Part shown: positions 1-10,538 of the stretch, piece by piece
Position numbering within the stretch: the stretch's first letter is position 1
Layout of the letters: every line of letters begins with the position of its first letter
From: Smittium culicis
Taxonomy: Eukaryota; Kickxellomycota; Harpellomycetes; Harpellales; Legeriomycetaceae
NCBI GenBank assembly: GCA_001970855.1
Contig: LSSN01004926.1
Span: 1-12,754, forward strand
DNA: 12,754 nt
Direction of reading: 5' to 3'
Notes under the pieces: model-generated
Database searches by the model: none
What the model saw: only the letters and a program-made list of their open reading frames with translations
Told to the model about the DNA's origin: nothing
Program-made: the position numbers and the translations under genes

Positions 1-540
1 CAGTTTAGTAATTAATGTACTAAATAATTCCATAAATAAATTAGTTTATATCCTAATAACTCACTATTTTAAGCAAAATATAGTGACAGTATTAAAATCG
101 AAATAACTCGCATCAGTGCTTAAAGATATTTGAGCGCATTTTTACATTCAACACTACCAATAAGAGATTGCTTAAAATATTATAATTATTTTTTGAATAA
201 TATAAATGGCTGTTATTTTAAATATATTTAATTGCTTAAAAACCATTCAGCTTTTTTTACGGGACGCAGTAGTTATATAGCATTTCTAATCTGATCACTT
301 AGACTATAAAAAAATATCCTTAATTCTGAACCTCTATATATTATATATTTTAATGAATCTATTTTTGAGTATGTATTATAAATTTACATCTCGCGTAACA
401 CAAAACGTTTAATTACAAGATATGAGTATCAGTAATTTCACCATCGTTATTTTGAATAAAGGTATGAAGTAATAATGATCATTCCAAAGATAAATTATAA
501 AGTTGTATAATATTTTATTATAAAAAAATTGTAATATAAA
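1..540. other. AT-rich stretch, no supported gene
   Basis: No open frame of useful length, RNA gene or clear repeat was found. If the retroelement pol beginning near 541 was once complete, its protease and the N-terminal fingers of the reverse transcriptase should lie here on the + strand. I could not recognise them; a stretch around 395-440 vaguely recalls the reverse transcriptase N-terminal region but is too weak to call. Confidence 0.5.
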
Positions 541-870
541 TTAGAGTAAACAAAATTGAATCTAAGAAAACATCTTAAAATGAAAAATTATAAATATTTC
601 ACGTCTATTCCTTTTGGAAGTTTGATAACTAACTCATCCTATTCAATTCAAACCTTATTTACTATTTATTTTTTGCTAGTTAAACAAATTCAAATTGCCT
701 GAACTATACAGCAACTAAATCTAGCTATTAGATTATAATCTATATAATTACCTTAATAACTTTTCGATCATATCGGCACGCTGTAAACATGTTTCTGTTT
801 TTGAGAGAGATATTTTGTTAGTGGGAAATACGCGCGAGTTTGGGAAAACTGGCCTATAGAATATGTATGT
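541..870 (+). pseudogene. Reverse transcriptase remnant (palm region)
   Basis: This is what remains of the polymerase that copied element RNA into DNA. At 607-660 the frame reads IPFGSLITNSSYSIQTLF, resembling the family motif MPFGL-x-NAP-x-x-FQ, preceded by a lysine-rich stretch (LRKHLKMKNY) where the 'K-T-A-F-R' segment normally lies. About 34 codons later, after a change of frame, 749-775 reads YLNNFSIIS, matching the catalytic YLDD-[IFL]-L-[IV]-[FY]-S motif with both aspartates as asparagines (AAT AAC). Further on, KHVSVFE (near 785) and REFGKTGL with YVNL (about 832-870) recall the following helix and the 'LRE-x-GL-x-x-x-x-KC' segment. Several stops and at least one frame change make it dead. 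A short minus-strand open frame over 748-960 is judged spurious. Confidence 0.55.
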
Positions 871-959
871 AAATTTGTGTAACCTAATAATAGTATAATT
901 TGCTTTCTGCCTGTATATTTTAAAAATGATTTGAATATATATAATTATATATAAACCCA

Positions 960-1245
960 ATTTAATATCAATTTAAGTTCTTATGGATATCGCTGCCAAA
1001 AGAAATTATAAAATTTTATACAGAAATAATATTTACTTGATCAGTTTCTAAAAGCTGTGAATTATTTTTTTCGGATTGAAAATGTATATTCAGGTTTAGA
1101 TATCATCTAGTATATAATATTTATTTATATTTTTGGTATTTATTGAATCTATCTTACACTTTTCGCGCATTATTAGCTAGCCAAAAATATTTAATTATAT
1201 TTAAATTATATGTAAAATCCCCCATATTTTAAGCATATGAAGCAT
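960..1245 (+). pseudogene. Retrotransposon RNase H remnant
   Basis: From 977 the frame reads AAKRNYKILYRNN, aligning with the family segment 'PAE-x-NYEIHDKELLAI'. With almost no gap it continues through F-stop-KL-stop-IIFFGLKMYIQV, matching 'AF-x-x-WRHYLEG-x-K-x-x-IQV'. The second stop (TGA) falls where the conserved tryptophan (TGG) is expected, a single G-to-A change. It continues as stop-ISSSI, in the position of the 'YTDHKSL' active-site strand, and then LHFSRIIS...KIFNYI near 1160-1205, in the position of 'RW-x-x-FLS-x-F-x-x-x-I-x-Y'. The aligned length and order make chance unlikely. The upstream 'TDAS' strand was not recovered. Confidence 0.6.
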
Positions 1246-1765
1246 CAAAAATTTAATTATAAAAAATTTATAGTATTTTAAACACTAAAGAAATCTGAAA
1301 AACCAGGCTGAAACTTCATTTGTAAATTTCGACGCTTATAAGGCAGTTAAAATAGTAAAAAAGTCCAAATATATGATATGTATAGTGAAATTAAACGTTT
1401 ATTTGTATAGAACAAATAAAAACACTGGTTATGGAGGTGTAAAAAATTAGAATAATAAGTTAATCATAATTTAAAATCTGTTCTGTTTTAGCTACCCTCT
1501 TTGGGTTATTTTTATCTCAAATTTTCAAATGTATAATCTAAAACTCTCTATTGGCTTATACTTACGGAGTCAGTTAGAGTTAAAATTTCTATCACTTATA
1601 TTTATCGTAATAATGGTTATTTTTTAAGCTCTATAAGCAAATTTATCATAATTATACATGGAATGTATATTTAAGAATTTTTTGAATACTGGATTCAGTT
1701 TTTAATATATCTGTAAAGTTAATATATTCGTGGAAATATTAGAGCAATAAAATCTTATAGATGCA

Positions 1766-2311
1766 ATGGATAAAATCTATATTTTACTTTATCTTTTGGT
1801 TATTTTATACCGAGTTTTTCGTGAATTTCAAAAAATGATGGCTAATTTTTATTTAAAATTCGTTATAGAGTCTACTAAAATTATATTTTTGCTGAAGTAC
1901 TTAAAAATTAAAAAAATTTCCTATTTGATCTGGTGGCTAACACAGAAAACATTTATTTTCAGAAAAATCACTCCTATATTTTATTTAAAGTTTTTTTAAT
2001 ATGAATTGAGAGGCTTATGAAGTACATAGTTTATAAAAAAAAAAAAAGACAATATATTTTCCATTAAATTCCATGTTTTAATTTAATTATAAAAGATAGC
2101 TCAAAATTGTATGCATCAAACTAATAACACAACTCATACTTAAAAATTATAGATTTTGGTAATGTTGATTACAAATAGTCGAGATCAAATATTTTAACAA
2201 AAATGCGAGATAATTCAGAATCGAATATATAATTATATACATGATAATTCCACTGAAAAATATCCAATTTTGCCTTGTGTATATTTATATCTATTAAAAA
2301 CTAAAAAATGA
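1766..2311 (+). pseudogene. Retrotransposon integrase remnant (zinc-binding and catalytic parts)
   Basis: An open stretch of 77 codons (1766-1999) aligns with the H2C2 zinc-binding domain of Ty3/gypsy integrases. KIYILLYLLVILYRVFREFQ fits 'R-[IL]-Y-[VI]-P-x-x-L...LREFH', with glutamine at the first histidine position. MMANFYLKFVIESTKIIF fits '-x-AGH-x-G-x-x-KT-x-E-x-[IL]-x-x-x-F'. YLIWWLTQK fits 'Y-[VI]-x-x-C-x-x-CQ-x-K', both cysteines lost. After the stop, ITNSRDQIF at 2168-2194 matches the second catalytic motif 'I-[ST]-DR-[DG]-x-x-F'. NSTEKYPIL at 2246-2272 matches 'HPQTDGQTE-[KR]-x-N-x-x-L', in the same frame. A weaker KDSSKLYAS at 2092-2118 may be the first catalytic aspartate region. 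The ATG at 1766 is unlikely to be a true start, since integrase is cut from a polyprotein. Zinc ligands are gone, so no activity is expected. Confidence 0.6.
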
Positions 2312-5300
2312 ATAATATAAAATTATCAAATACATCTAATGGTTTTAATGGTTTTAATGTTTTTAATTGCGCTAATATTTTCGCCTTAGAATCATTTGAT
2401 AAATAAAGAAGAATAAATTGAAAATAATTGTCATAAAAGTTTCTTGGGTAATATATTAAAATTATTGAGTAAAAAAATTATATTATATTATATCATTCAA
2501 ATTTCATTAAAATATAAAAACACAAATTAAAATAATATAGTTCTTTAAGCTGTAAATAATTTTAATTTTTTTATTAATTAAAAAATAACCTGGAATTTTT
2601 TATAATACGATTTTTATTAATATTTTCATTTTTTATTCGTTACAGTAAACCTAATTTCAATAATAAACCAGGTTATTCTAAAACTTTCGACGTTTAATGA
2701 ATAAATTACCATTTTTCACGCACCACCCTTTTAAATTGGTCTCATAATAATTATTAGTGCTCAAATATTTAAGTAGCTTATCTCCGTATACTTATAGTTT
2801 ATGTTAAAATACAGAGAATACTCTTTGATTGCGGTTATATTTCAAACTATATATTTTTTTGAAAAATGGAAATATAATTATTAATAAAAAAAACTAAAAA
2901 TTCGCTATTAAAAATATTTTTTCATATATCTTATTATTTATTGAGTATTGATATGTCACTAATTTTTCAATTATGAGATTATGTTTAAAATTAAAGGGAT
3001 TATTTATGGACTTTTATAATTAGCGTTAAATTCCCTATTATAAAAGATAATTTATATTTTTAATAGTTCAAATTACTAGACTATCATTTATTTCTTTTCA
3101 TTATAATTATATGATATAGATAATATAATTAAGTGATTAAGATTATGTGAAATTTTAACTGATTAATAGATTAATTTAATTTATTTGAAATTATGAAGAT
3201 TATTTTTACACTATTCAGGCTTTAAAGATTTTTACGTATCGAATTTTTCACTGTGTAATATGAGACCTGTATAAATTTATTTACATATTCCCAATATTTA
3301 ATTATCTAAAAATAATAATATCTTATTTTATAATATTTTAATAAACTCTAAAAAGCTGTATAAATACTATTTTTATGCACTTTTATGGCCTTTTATTATT
3401 ATCTTTGCTTTTTTTTATTCCTAGCTATATATAATTACAATAAAGTGATATTTATATTTATATTATTTAAAAAAAATTTTTAATCGAAAAAATTAAATAA
3501 TATCATTTATCTTAGATTCTTTTTTGAATAATTATTATTTTTATATGATATGTAAATAGTTTTATTTTAATATATTTTATGGAATTAAAATTATTAATAC
3601 CAAATTTTTTTAATTAGCTTTAATAGATAAAATTATAAAATTTCTATATTAAGATTCGTCTAAAAAATATATATGAGATAATTCATTTATTAAATTATTT
3701 GAATTCATCATCGCATACTAAAATTAAAATTTCTAGTTTATTTTCAGATTTTTCTAGAAAAAAAACCGACTAAAAAATTGTTTTTTCCACTTTAAAATTC
3801 AGGCGATAATATGTTATAAATTTTATAATTTTAAGTGTCACTAACTAATTACATAAAAACAAAATATATAAAAATAATCTTTGTTCTCATTCAATTTATT
3901 AACAATTAGATAGTACACTTTTTTTTATTTGTAGTTATTGTGGCTAATACCACTAAGTATTCTAACTTATTTTCTTTTATATTTAGAACTCTATCTCATG
4001 GTACGATGATTTTTCATTATCATCAAATAATATAATCTACTTTCACTTTATTCTTCTATTTAAACGTAAAATTTATATCAGCGTGTTTATTTTGTAGATA
4101 TCTAAAATTATAAAAAATAGATAAATCTTTCGACTTAAAAAATAAATATAATTTAAAGTGCGCTAGGTTTAATAATAATGCAATTTTTATTATACTAATG
4201 TTTTTAGTTATTATTTACAAACTGTTAGTTTTATAGTATTTGAATAATATAATTTTTATATCAAAAAAAATTATGATTTGAAGCCAAAAATTAAAAAATA
4301 GAGAGTAATAAAATTTTTAATATTTCTACTTTATAATTATTTATAGAATAAATTTTTTTTGATTCTTTTAACAATATAAAGGTTTTTTATCCAAATTTAT
4401 TAGTAGCAATACAATCAGATAGAAAGCTAAATATTTTTAGAAAGATGTAAAGTCTTTTTTAATTTTTTCATTATGAAGAGCGTCATGAGTTTTTTTTAAT
4501 ATAAATTAGATTGTATTATTTTTTTGGATTAACTGTATGAATTTTAAAGTGAAATTGACCTTAAAAATCAGATTAAATAAATTCTTATTTTTTACCAGCC
4601 GTGTAAAAAATATATATCGAGTTCGATCTAAACATTTAATTTTTAAAATTACGCAAATTAAATCATTATATAAAAATGATTTAATTTAGTTGATTAAATA
4701 AAAATCATCATTTTTAATTTCAGAAATTTTATAAATTTATGATCCCATTTTCTAAATTCATGAATTATATGCTATAACTAATAAAAATACCTGTAATAAT
4801 TATTTTATTTTATTTTGATTATGATCCTCTTGTGACAGAGATACATAAATTTATATTTGATCAGTATGATTTGTGATATTAGCTATTCTATGATATTGGT
4901 TGGGAATTTATAATTTAATTATTTAATATATAAAGTTTTCAAAAATAATAATAAAAAACCAAATTAGCGCTCCAAAATAAAAAAAATGCCTCGTAATGAT
5001 ATTATTTTAATTAATATGTTTTTATAAAATATGAGAAATATGAAATTAAAAAAATTTATATCATAAAAAATCTATTATAATAAATTCAGAAATTAATTAA
5101 TTGTAAATAAAACCAAATTTTTCACAAAATGGAGATTCTCTGTAGATAGGAATTTTTTTAATCCAATTTTTAATTATTATATCTAATAGGGTAAAATATA
5201 TTTTAATATCAGATAATTAATTCGACGTTTTTATATAATGAAATAATAAATTTAATAAAAAAACTTATGTTTATTAAATTTCTATTATAAATATATTTTA

Positions 5301-7099
5301 CCCACGAAATATTCTGCTTTATGAGAGATATTAGCTTTTTTTATATTCTTTTATTGTTCCATTTCCTATTTTATATCTATATTTTATTCGAATAGATTTT
5401 CAGCCTTCTTATTTTATTACCTATTTTCTCTTCTAAATCAGTTTTTTCTATCTATTAAATGTCTTATGTTTATTAATTTTTTATCATAAATTGCTAAAAT
5501 AATACTTATTTACATGAAATTTTCTAAAATATTCAAAGTTTTTTTAATTTAATACTTTTTATTTTATTAACACAATATAGAATTCAAGATATTCTATTGT
5601 AAATGATTAAATATCCTTTTTTTGCATATATTTTTCTAATCTTACGATTATAAGCTTATTATTTGCTTATTTTTGATATTTAATTATATCCATATATACC
5701 TCATGTTTATTTCAAAAGTTCATTAATTAAATAATACCAAGAATAATCCACTGTCATTGATTTTATTTCTAATAAAATATTCTAAAAAATTTAAAATATA
5801 ATCTTGACTTTTTTGTTGTACAAGAAATTTTATAACCTTAAGATTACTTCCCAATGTAAACTTCTTAATTTTCCGTAGCTAAATATCATTTTTCAATAGC
5901 ATATTTTTATTATATTTTTCATTGACGTCTGAATCTTTTTATTATAAAAATAGATTTAATAGTAATAAATAGTTTCAATTATTTCATATATTTTTGTATT
6001 TGGAAAAATTTTCGAAATAACCTTTCATCATGATTCCTTTTCTGAGTACCATGTAATATTCTAGTCTTTTGGTGGTACTATATTATTTAAATATTCAACC
6101 GTAATGTATAAAATTATTCTTTTTATCATTTTAAAAAAATCTTTTAAGTATTACACACTTAAGGATTTTTTCCCAGATATGAATAATCAATTTTAAGGAT
6201 TTGTTTCCAAAGCAGATTAAAGCAAAGGAATAATTTATTGAAACTAATCATAAATATTATTTTAAAACAATTTTGAAATTGCTTTTTTAAAAGTTTTAAT
6301 CATTTCTGTTTAATTTATAAAATTATTTTTGTGAATTTATTTTACCATATAAAAAAAATGCTTAATAGTTTTTTTTTAAATTATAAATTGAATTTTATAT
6401 TTAGGAATATATTTAATGCCTCTATTTTAAAAACGATTCTAAAAAAAAAAAAAAAAACAAAATTTCAATTAATTAATAAAAATTTGCCATACTTATATAT
6501 ATTTACAAAATTTTTTTATATTATAATAAGTATTCATATATTCAGTGATAATCAATAATATAAAATTTCTAGCGATTTTAGAACTGTTATGGAATTTTAT
6601 AAATCTCTCATGATAGATAAAATAAATTTCTGATGCACTAATTGTATTATAATGCGTATTTAAAAATTTTTTTTCAGAAATCATTAAAATTTTAAATTTA
6701 TTATGACGATATTTAGCCCATTTTTTTAATAAAAAAATCTGTAATGAACTTTTTGATAGAGTTTTATTAATTAATATATAAGAAAATTAATAGAAAATAG
6801 AAATAGGACAAGGAATTAATTTTCAAAAACTTGAACACAACATATTGTGGTTAAGTTCTGAGTTATATTCCTAGAAGGTATTCTCGTTAATATACTTGAG
6901 GTATGCTATCAAAAAATCGATTTTTTTGATTAAAATGTAATAGGAAATCGAGATTCTGTTCGGCTGATTAGGGAAATTAGAATCAATCCCTATACAAAAA
7001 ATTTTAAAAATTTTATAATCTAATTGATTACGGGTACTTATCAAAAAATAGCTGTGAAATTACAACGATTAACCAATTAATCATTTAATTGAACCATGA
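2312..7099. other. Extremely AT-rich gene-free stretch
   Basis: About 4.8 kb with no supported gene, RNA gene or transposon motif. The 60 bases at 3001-3060 contain 10 G+C. Open frames at 6331-6558 (+) and 6493-6684 (-) encode only the I, F, N, K and Y-rich strings expected from such composition. There is a run of 17 A at 6441-6457. Composition rises again from about 6840. It may be older retroelement sequence mutated beyond recognition, including the 3' end and LTR of the element to its left, but nothing read here proves that. Confidence 0.6.
2341..2367. repeat. Short tandem repeat, 9-bp unit
   Basis: Two perfect copies and one imperfect copy of GGTTTTAAT lie head to tail (2341-2349, 2350-2358, then GTTTTTAAT at 2359-2367). 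It is small and most likely arose by replication slippage. Confidence 0.8.
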
Positions 7100-7790
7100 T
7101 TTTCTGGTAGCGTACCTCAGGTGGCCGAGATAAATTTACCAACAGGAAGGCCGTCTAGAAGGATTGCTTCGAGTGTACTGAATGGGTCTAGTTGCAAGAA
7201 TTCATCCAATTAGTCTCATTCATAAACAACTGAAATCGCTACAATTAAACTTCAAGCTAGAATCTAAATCTAAAACCAAAACTATTAATATAAAATAGTT
7301 CCTTAGCTGAAAGCGAAATTTTTCAACGAGGCTCATCTAAAATATGTTGCTAAACCAGCGAAAAATATAATGTTTTTGGGTTCTGAACTTGTGTATGTAG
7401 ATTTTCGTAGAATTTAATGAGCAAACCAGAAAGTCCTATTTCTAGATTCTAACAAATAAAAATTTTGTTCATCCGAATCGCTAATAGTTGTATCCGCTAA
7501 CCTCAACTAAGGATACTGTAAAGGTGCGTTAACTTTTAGTGAAAAATATTTAGAAAAGTATAATATGCACGTCGAATAAACACTGCAAGGTATTCCACTC
7601 TTGAGAGATGTATTATCGTTATTTATGTTTGCAAATATACGTATTTTTTCGATAGATTTTGAGAGGACGAATTTTCCCTGTTAGATTTTTAATATAGTTC
7701 AGTCTAAAACTTCTGCTTACAATTCTATTGCTAAAAAATAATTAACATGCTTTGGATTTCAGCAAATAGCTGCGCCTAATCATTCAATTA
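7100..7790 (+). pseudogene. Retroelement remnant: gag end and retropepsin-like protease
   Basis: One frame is unusually open here: 37 codons at 7100-7210, 36 at 7307-7414 and 34 at 7580-7681, with only scattered stops between. At 7475-7576 it reads SLIVVSANLN, stop, GYCKGALTFSEKYLEKYN. This fits the Ty3/gypsy retropepsin pattern of a beta strand, then '-x-CKALIDSGA-x-x-x-FISEKYLEKYN', except that the catalytic D-[ST]-G is missing or disrupted. The next block, TLQGIPLLRDVLSLF...IFSIDFERTNFPC, sits where the 'LADGS' flap and following strand belong. In another frame, MLWISANS at 7747-7770 resembles the closing 'LG-x-x-WL-x-x-x-NP' motif, about 75-80 codons downstream as expected. The open stretch 7100-7460 would be the gag end or linker; no zinc knuckle was seen. 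Confidence 0.45.
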
Positions 7791-8390
7791 AATCAGAAAT
7801 CATGTAAAAAACAAAGTAATTTGTGTTTCTTTCAAGAAACTCCCGTTTACAAATTAACTTATCATATTGTATAAATGTTTTCTATAAAACGTAAATTTAG
7901 GGTATAAGTAATATCATGTACAAAAGATTCTCACACATCACAAATTGTTTAGAAACTAGAATTTCTGGAAATTTTTTAAATCTAAATTTACTATTTTTTC
8001 TTTTAAATTGTAATATAGGTTTCATTTAAATGGTCTGAGATACTTTAATCTAAAGAATTAAATAGATATAAAAGATCTTAGTTTGTTGCGGTTTTTATAT
8101 TGCGTATATATATTTTAATATATAGATTAAATTAGCTAATTCGATGCAAGGTGTATTTTGGATTAACAATGAGACATCAAGTTCCCTAAATACGATTGTA
8201 CATAATAAGGGCTGCGCTGATAGTAGTAAATTTTATATCAGTTTTTTATAAGATAATTTCATTATTTTATAATTCCAAACAGATTTTAATAGCAAATATA
8301 TTAACTGGTAGTAAGATTTTCGTTTAATTTTTTTCTAACTCACATCATATTGAATGATAGGCTTTTAGCACTATTCACGCTTCTATTAGA
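7791..8390. other. Unassigned stretch between protease remnant and piggyBac element
   Basis: If the protease remnant upstream belonged to a full element, the linker and first part of the reverse transcriptase should fall here on the + strand. I did not recognise them. There is no open frame of useful length, RNA gene or repeat. The right edge, CTATTAGAT, abuts the TTAA that bounds the next element. Confidence 0.45.
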
Positions 8391-8585
8391 TTAAACCTTT
8401 CCTATCCAATAATCTTTTAAAAAGTAAATTTATGAATCGTTTATGATTTACTAGCGAGTTTATTATTTTCTGCTATTCTACAAGATACCTATGCTCTTAT
8501 TAGTCTCGATATTTAGTTATTTTTAATAGAAATAGTTGGCTAAGCTTTTTAGATTATAGAAGTATACTACTTGAGGAAGAGGTAA
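8391..8585 (+). repeat. piggyBac-type end block, copy 1 (left end)
   Basis: A 195-bp block opening with TTAA and ending with GAGGAAGAGGTAA. It is colinear with 10808-11003: the last 28 bases match at 17 positions without a gap, and most differences are C/T or G/A. This is the most AT-shifted of the three copies; for example CCCGTCC in the other copy is CCTATCC here. It serves as the left terminal repeat of the element that runs to 10735. Confidence 0.65.
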
Positions 8586-9649
8586 AGAATTTTATAAATA
8601 CAAAGGAATTTCAGATACTAATAGTTATACGCTGGATTACTATATTTAATCGGAGAAAAGGGTTTTCAATTTAGCGAGAAATGTGATACTTAGTGTTACC
8701 ATATAATTGAGATCAGATAAGAGATTGAAAAATATTGGCCAATAAAAAGGAGCGGTGATAAATTAAAACATGCTGGTAAGCCTTTTATATTTCAGTGAAA
8801 CAGTAGCTTTTTAGCCGAGTTTATGGGGTTATTTTTTAACTGTTATGATGCTTATTAATATGGAATTAAAGTCATTTAAGTGCAATAGACTGGCTAAGTA
8901 TAATATTCAAATACAAAAAGGGGGTTTTATTCAGCGAGCTTTATTTTCAGGTACTAAATAAATGTATTTTTTGAATTGGATTAATTTATGCTGATTTTTT
9001 TTATCAGAGCTTAAAAAAAAAGTAATAGAATTGCTGAGGATCAGCATTAGGTTGTATAGAAGAGCGTGTTATATAAAATAATCAATTATATTGGATCGGG
9101 GTTTTATTTTTTGCTTATTCGTTTTATCGCTTTAATATTAAACTGCATATTTTGTGCCATGTGGTGAATTATTAGGCGCATTTACCTAAAGTTACCAAGT
9201 AAAATTCACTATAAAATCTAGTAGCAAGCTTATTTCGTTCAAGATTTCGTTCATTTAATATAAATTTTACTACTTTTTAAAAGCGCAAGTTCTTACTTAT
9301 TAAGCTTATGATGGATTGTGCTGTGAACAACTCTTTATTTGGAATTTGAATAGGTACTATCATATAAAAAAATACAGGTAAAAAACAGCAAATTTTTTTG
9401 CTTGTTAAAGTTATAAAAATGTTATTACTAATCATTACATATGAGTTATTCTTGGGGGAAGTGGATCTATTTTTCATAGAGATTCTATTTGTTCATTTAA
9501 ATAAGATAAAGGTATCGCTTAAATCAGGTATACCATTCGATTACATTTTCTATTGTAATTAAAAAATTAAAGTAATGAAGCTTAGTAGGAAAAGTTTCCC
9601 CCCTCGAAAAAATCTCCCATATATTAAGAGTAAAGGTGATCAAGTAAAT

Positions 9650-10475
9650 AAAAATTTCAGCTACATATTGATTATCATCGTTTTTTTTTGGCCATCAGGT
9701 AAGATTGAAATATTAATTTGGGGATATAAAGCTATGATTCGGGTACTAAAAAGGAAAATGGCGGGGGTGTAAACCTCTGTATATTGAAGTGTCCGGTGTA
9801 CAGAAAAGATGTCTGAAGCTTAACGGACAAAGGCACTAATAAGCTTTTATAATTAAAATAGTTAGCTGAAGTATACTTAAGAGCGACGAGCATAAAATTA
9901 TTATTGACGAACCGCATTACTAAAAAGCGGGCCGATATAAATATTTGTTAAAGTTGATGTGTTCTAATACTAAACATTCATAATGAGGAAAATGGTGATA
10001 TTACACAGGGGGAAATGTAAAGCTAAAAAGCAAGAGTGGGCGACGATAAAAAATGTGAGGAGAGTGCCTTCAAGAACGTATATGAGTAACTATGGCGCAT
10101 TAAAACTTTGGGATGGAAGTGAGTTGAATGAGGGGAGTCAGTTATTGGAATTTGTCATTTACAGGATATTTTACTGTTGGTGTGATTTTATCTAGAATTT
10201 CATTATAGATGCCTTTATTTTCTTTATTTAAGATCTGTTTTGTGTTATTTTGAGAATTTGTAGGCCGTGATTAGTAATACATTTGATGGCCTTGTGTGAG
10301 ATATTTAAGGGTATTTGGTGTATACTATTAAAAGAGATCTTTTTTCGGCTTCGATGGCCCTGCGGCTGCCTATATTCCATATTTGTATTTATTAAGAGCA
10401 AAGGTAAGAGGCCACCAGTAATAGCACATGTTTTTAAATTAAATCGATTTGTGAATTTAATCGAAATTCTTAGTA
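9650..10475 (+). pseudogene. piggyBac-type transposase remnant, C-terminal half
   Basis: Encodes the remains of a DDE transposase (DDE_Tnp_1_7 type). The best segment is an open stretch containing KEIFFRLRWPCGCLYSIFV (10331-10387), then FIKSKGKRP, then VFKLNRFVNLIEIL. It follows the family pattern 'WW-x-x-IFF-x-LLD-x-A-[IL]-VN-[AS]-YI-[LV]-[YF]-K', a basic stretch, then 'H-x-EFR-x-x-L-x-x-x-L'. Just upstream, NTFDGLV-stop (10276-10299) may be the 'YN-x-x-MGGVD' motif. IIIDEPHY at 9897-9920 is in place for 'V-x-x-DN-[FY]-[FY]-TS', followed by YKYLLKL for the next helix. IWGYKAMI at 9716-9739 fits 'KP-I-x-WGYK-x-W-[IV]'. Order and overall spacing fit; frames differ, so there are several indels. 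I could not place the other catalytic aspartates. Confidence 0.5.
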
Positions 10476-10538
10476 TAGACATTTTTTTAAGAAATTTCAC
10501 TATTATTTATAAATGCTGTGGGTATTGAGAGAGTGTGT

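Larger units (their letters stand above)
541..2311 (+). mobile_element. Decayed Ty3/gypsy-type LTR retrotransposon, pol region
   Basis: Remnant of a retrotransposon polyprotein with reverse transcriptase, RNase H and integrase in the Ty3/gypsy order (integrase last; in Ty1/copia it precedes reverse transcriptase). Recognisable stretches at 734-860, 977-1240, 1766-1996, 2165-2194 and 2240-2308 all share one reading frame (codon starts at positions equal to 2 modulo 3). The IPFG motif at 607 and a weaker integrase piece at 2092-2118 are in another frame. Many in-frame stops make it non-functional. The reverse transcriptase to RNase H interval is roughly 100 residues shorter than usual, suggesting a deletion. 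The 1246-1765 interval before integrase is longer than usual and shows no motif. Gag, protease and LTRs were not identified, so the true borders are unknown. Confidence 0.6.

Noticed and set aside
748..960. 70-codon minus-strand open frame
   Set aside because: It lies antisense to the reverse transcriptase remnant, where the + strand carries the YLNN motif and following helix pattern; no motif is seen in this frame.
2720..2860. Possible tyrosine-recombinase (DIRS-type) reverse transcriptase, reading PF-x-IGL...SAQIFK...MLKYREYSLIAVIF
   Set aside because: The pattern recalls 'LPFGL-x-x-AP-x-x-F...L-x-x-x-G-x-x-x-x-x-YLDD', but the PF to F spacing is about five residues too long, the YLDD is absent and no second domain supports it.
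6331..6558. 75-codon + strand open frame
   Set aside because: Consists almost entirely of F, L, I, N, K and Y as expected from A/T runs, includes the 17-A tract, and has no motif or coding-like composition.
6493..6684. Minus-strand open frame starting MISEKKFLNTHYN, reminiscent of the retropepsin 'FISEKFL' segment
   Set aside because: No DSGA-like residues precede it, no closing LG-x-x-WL motif follows, and composition alone explains the frame. The resemblance is a few residues only.
9277..9477. 66-codon minus-strand open frame
   Set aside because: It falls inside the decayed DNA transposon on the opposite strand to the transposase and shows no domain.
10088..10117. NYGALKLWD as the transposase MGGVD motif
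   Set aside because: It is about 75 codons before the IFFRL segment, where roughly 20-30 is normal; NTFDGLV at 10276-10299 is better spaced.
10228..10500. 90-codon minus-strand open frame
   Set aside because: It lies antisense to the best transposase segment, which matches the family on the + strand; this frame shows no motif.
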